A stretch of DNA of 5,520 nucleotides. It comes from Bacteroidota bacterium. Lineage in GTDB: Bacteria > Bacteroidota > Bacteroidia > Bacteroidales > B39-G9. The stretch's first letter is position 1. Each line of letters starts with the position of its first letter. Positions 5,136 to 5,520 of this stretch are shown here, piece by piece. The DNA lies in assembly GCA_003648455.1 (NCBI GenBank), contig QMPG01000233.1, forward strand, positions 1 to 5,520, read 5' to 3'. The position numbers were made by a program, and so were the translations under genes. The notes under the pieces are model-generated. The model was not told where the DNA came from. It ran no database searches and saw only the letters and a program-made list of their open reading frames with translations.

Positions 5136-5475
5136 TTTAGTTAATAAATTAGGTTTAGAAATACTAAGTGGTAACAACGGTTTAGACAGAACAGTCTCAG
5201 GCGGTTATACTTCCGATTTACTAAGCGATGTTATTGCTAATGCTGAAGCAAATAATATATGGATAACATTACAAACACATAAAAATGTTATGGCTATTGC
5301 TTCTTTAAAAGATTTATCTGCTGTAATTCTTATTAATGACAATAAACCCGAAGAAGATACTAGGGAGCAAAGCAATAGTGAAGGTATCCCAATATTGGGA
5401 ACAAAAGAAAAAGCATTTGAGATATCAGCAAAAATATACGAATTACTAAATAATAATTCAAAAGTTAATTTGTGA
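5122..5475 (+). CDS. DRTGG-domain protein, second copy
   Basis: This 117-residue single-domain paralogue of the first DRTGG protein keeps a more complete signature, LDRTVSGGYTSDLLSDVI (21-38), against the decayed version in copy one. The DRT and GG parts are split by Val-Ser. The middle strand NIWITLQTH (45-53) and SAVILIND (66-73) match the fold of copy one; the C-terminal helix KAFEISAKIYELL (97-109) is like its KTAGLLYEAGL. The first 14 nt overlap the ATPase gene in another frame, and the ATG at 5122 is the only sensible start. The stop is 10 nt before the PHP gene. Two diverged copies flanking an ATPase suggest a hetero-oligomer or separate ligand-sensing subunits; this is inference. Confidence 0.8.
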   Translation: MKIIDLVNKLGLEILSGNNGLDRTVSGGYTSDLLSDVIANAEANNIWITLQTHKNVMAIASLKDLSAVILINDNKPEEDTREQSNSEGIPILGTKEKAFEISAKIYELLNNNSKVNL

Positions 5476-5485
5476 AAATTGATTT

Positions 5486-5520
5486 ATGAAAACATTCAGG
5501 GCAGATTTTCATATACACAC
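5486..5520 (+). CDS. PHP-domain phosphoesterase, N-terminal fragment (cut by window edge)
   Basis: ATG at 5486 opens MKTFRADFHIH, with the last two visible bases (AC) starting a Thr codon. D-x-H-x-H-T is the first metal-binding motif of PHP phosphoesterases (family of TrpH/YciV and histidinol phosphatases). The gene follows the second DRTGG gene by 10 nt in the same direction, so it belongs to the operon. Only 11 codons are seen, so the subfamily, substrate and remaining catalytic residues cannot be judged. Confidence 0.75.
   Translation, partial: MKTFRADFHIH

Noticed and set aside
1..5520. CRISPR array, insertion sequence, tRNA or rRNA
   Set aside because: No regularly spaced direct repeats, transposase, terminal inverted repeats around a gene, or tRNA-like cloverleaf was seen on either strand.

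Overview
The window is a strongly AT-rich stretch of about 5.5 kb, most likely from an anaerobic member of the Bacteroidota. The base composition, the lack of Shine-Dalgarno sequences close to nearly all starts, two clear TAnnTTTG-type -7 promoter boxes and a DcaP-like outer membrane porin all point that way. No ribosomal or other marker gene is present, so the placement is an inference.

Left block (1-2064, plus strand): a short open frame at the left edge may be the tail of an upstream gene. A compact operon follows: mobA (molybdenum cofactor nucleotidyltransferase), fdhD (sulfurtransferase that activates formate dehydrogenase) and a divergent, cysteine-rich MOSC-domain protein. The genes are 12 nt and 1 nt apart. 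They form a maturation set for a molybdenum- or tungsten-dependent formate dehydrogenase that must lie outside the window. A Bacteroidota-type -7 box sits about 45 bp before mobA.

Middle block (2065-4075): a convergent intergenic region with inverted repeats separates the MOSC gene from a minus-strand stand-alone receiver-domain response regulator. A 283-bp divergent spacer with an unusual G-rich, SD-like leader precedes a plus-strand DcaP-like beta-barrel porin. The porin ends in a textbook 16-bp-stem intrinsic terminator.

Right block (4076-5520, plus strand): a 266-bp regulatory region holds a near-perfect Rex (NADH/NAD+ sensing repressor) operator, 5 bp upstream of a consensus Bacteroidota promoter. 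An overlapping chain of genes follows: a DRTGG-domain protein, a GHKL ATPase of the anti-sigma/RsbW type, a second DRTGG-domain protein, and the first codons of a PHP-domain phosphoesterase. From memory, this order occurs upstream of NuoE/HydC-, HydB- and HydA-type genes of electron-bifurcating [FeFe] hydrogenases in fermentative anaerobes. Those structural genes are not visible here.

Together the window suggests a fermentative anaerobe handling formate and hydrogen. The most interesting signal is the Rex-site-controlled DRTGG / anti-sigma-like ATPase / DRTGG / PHP cassette, a candidate redox signalling module whose biochemical role is, as far as I know, uncharacterised. The nearby receiver protein is a possible further component.
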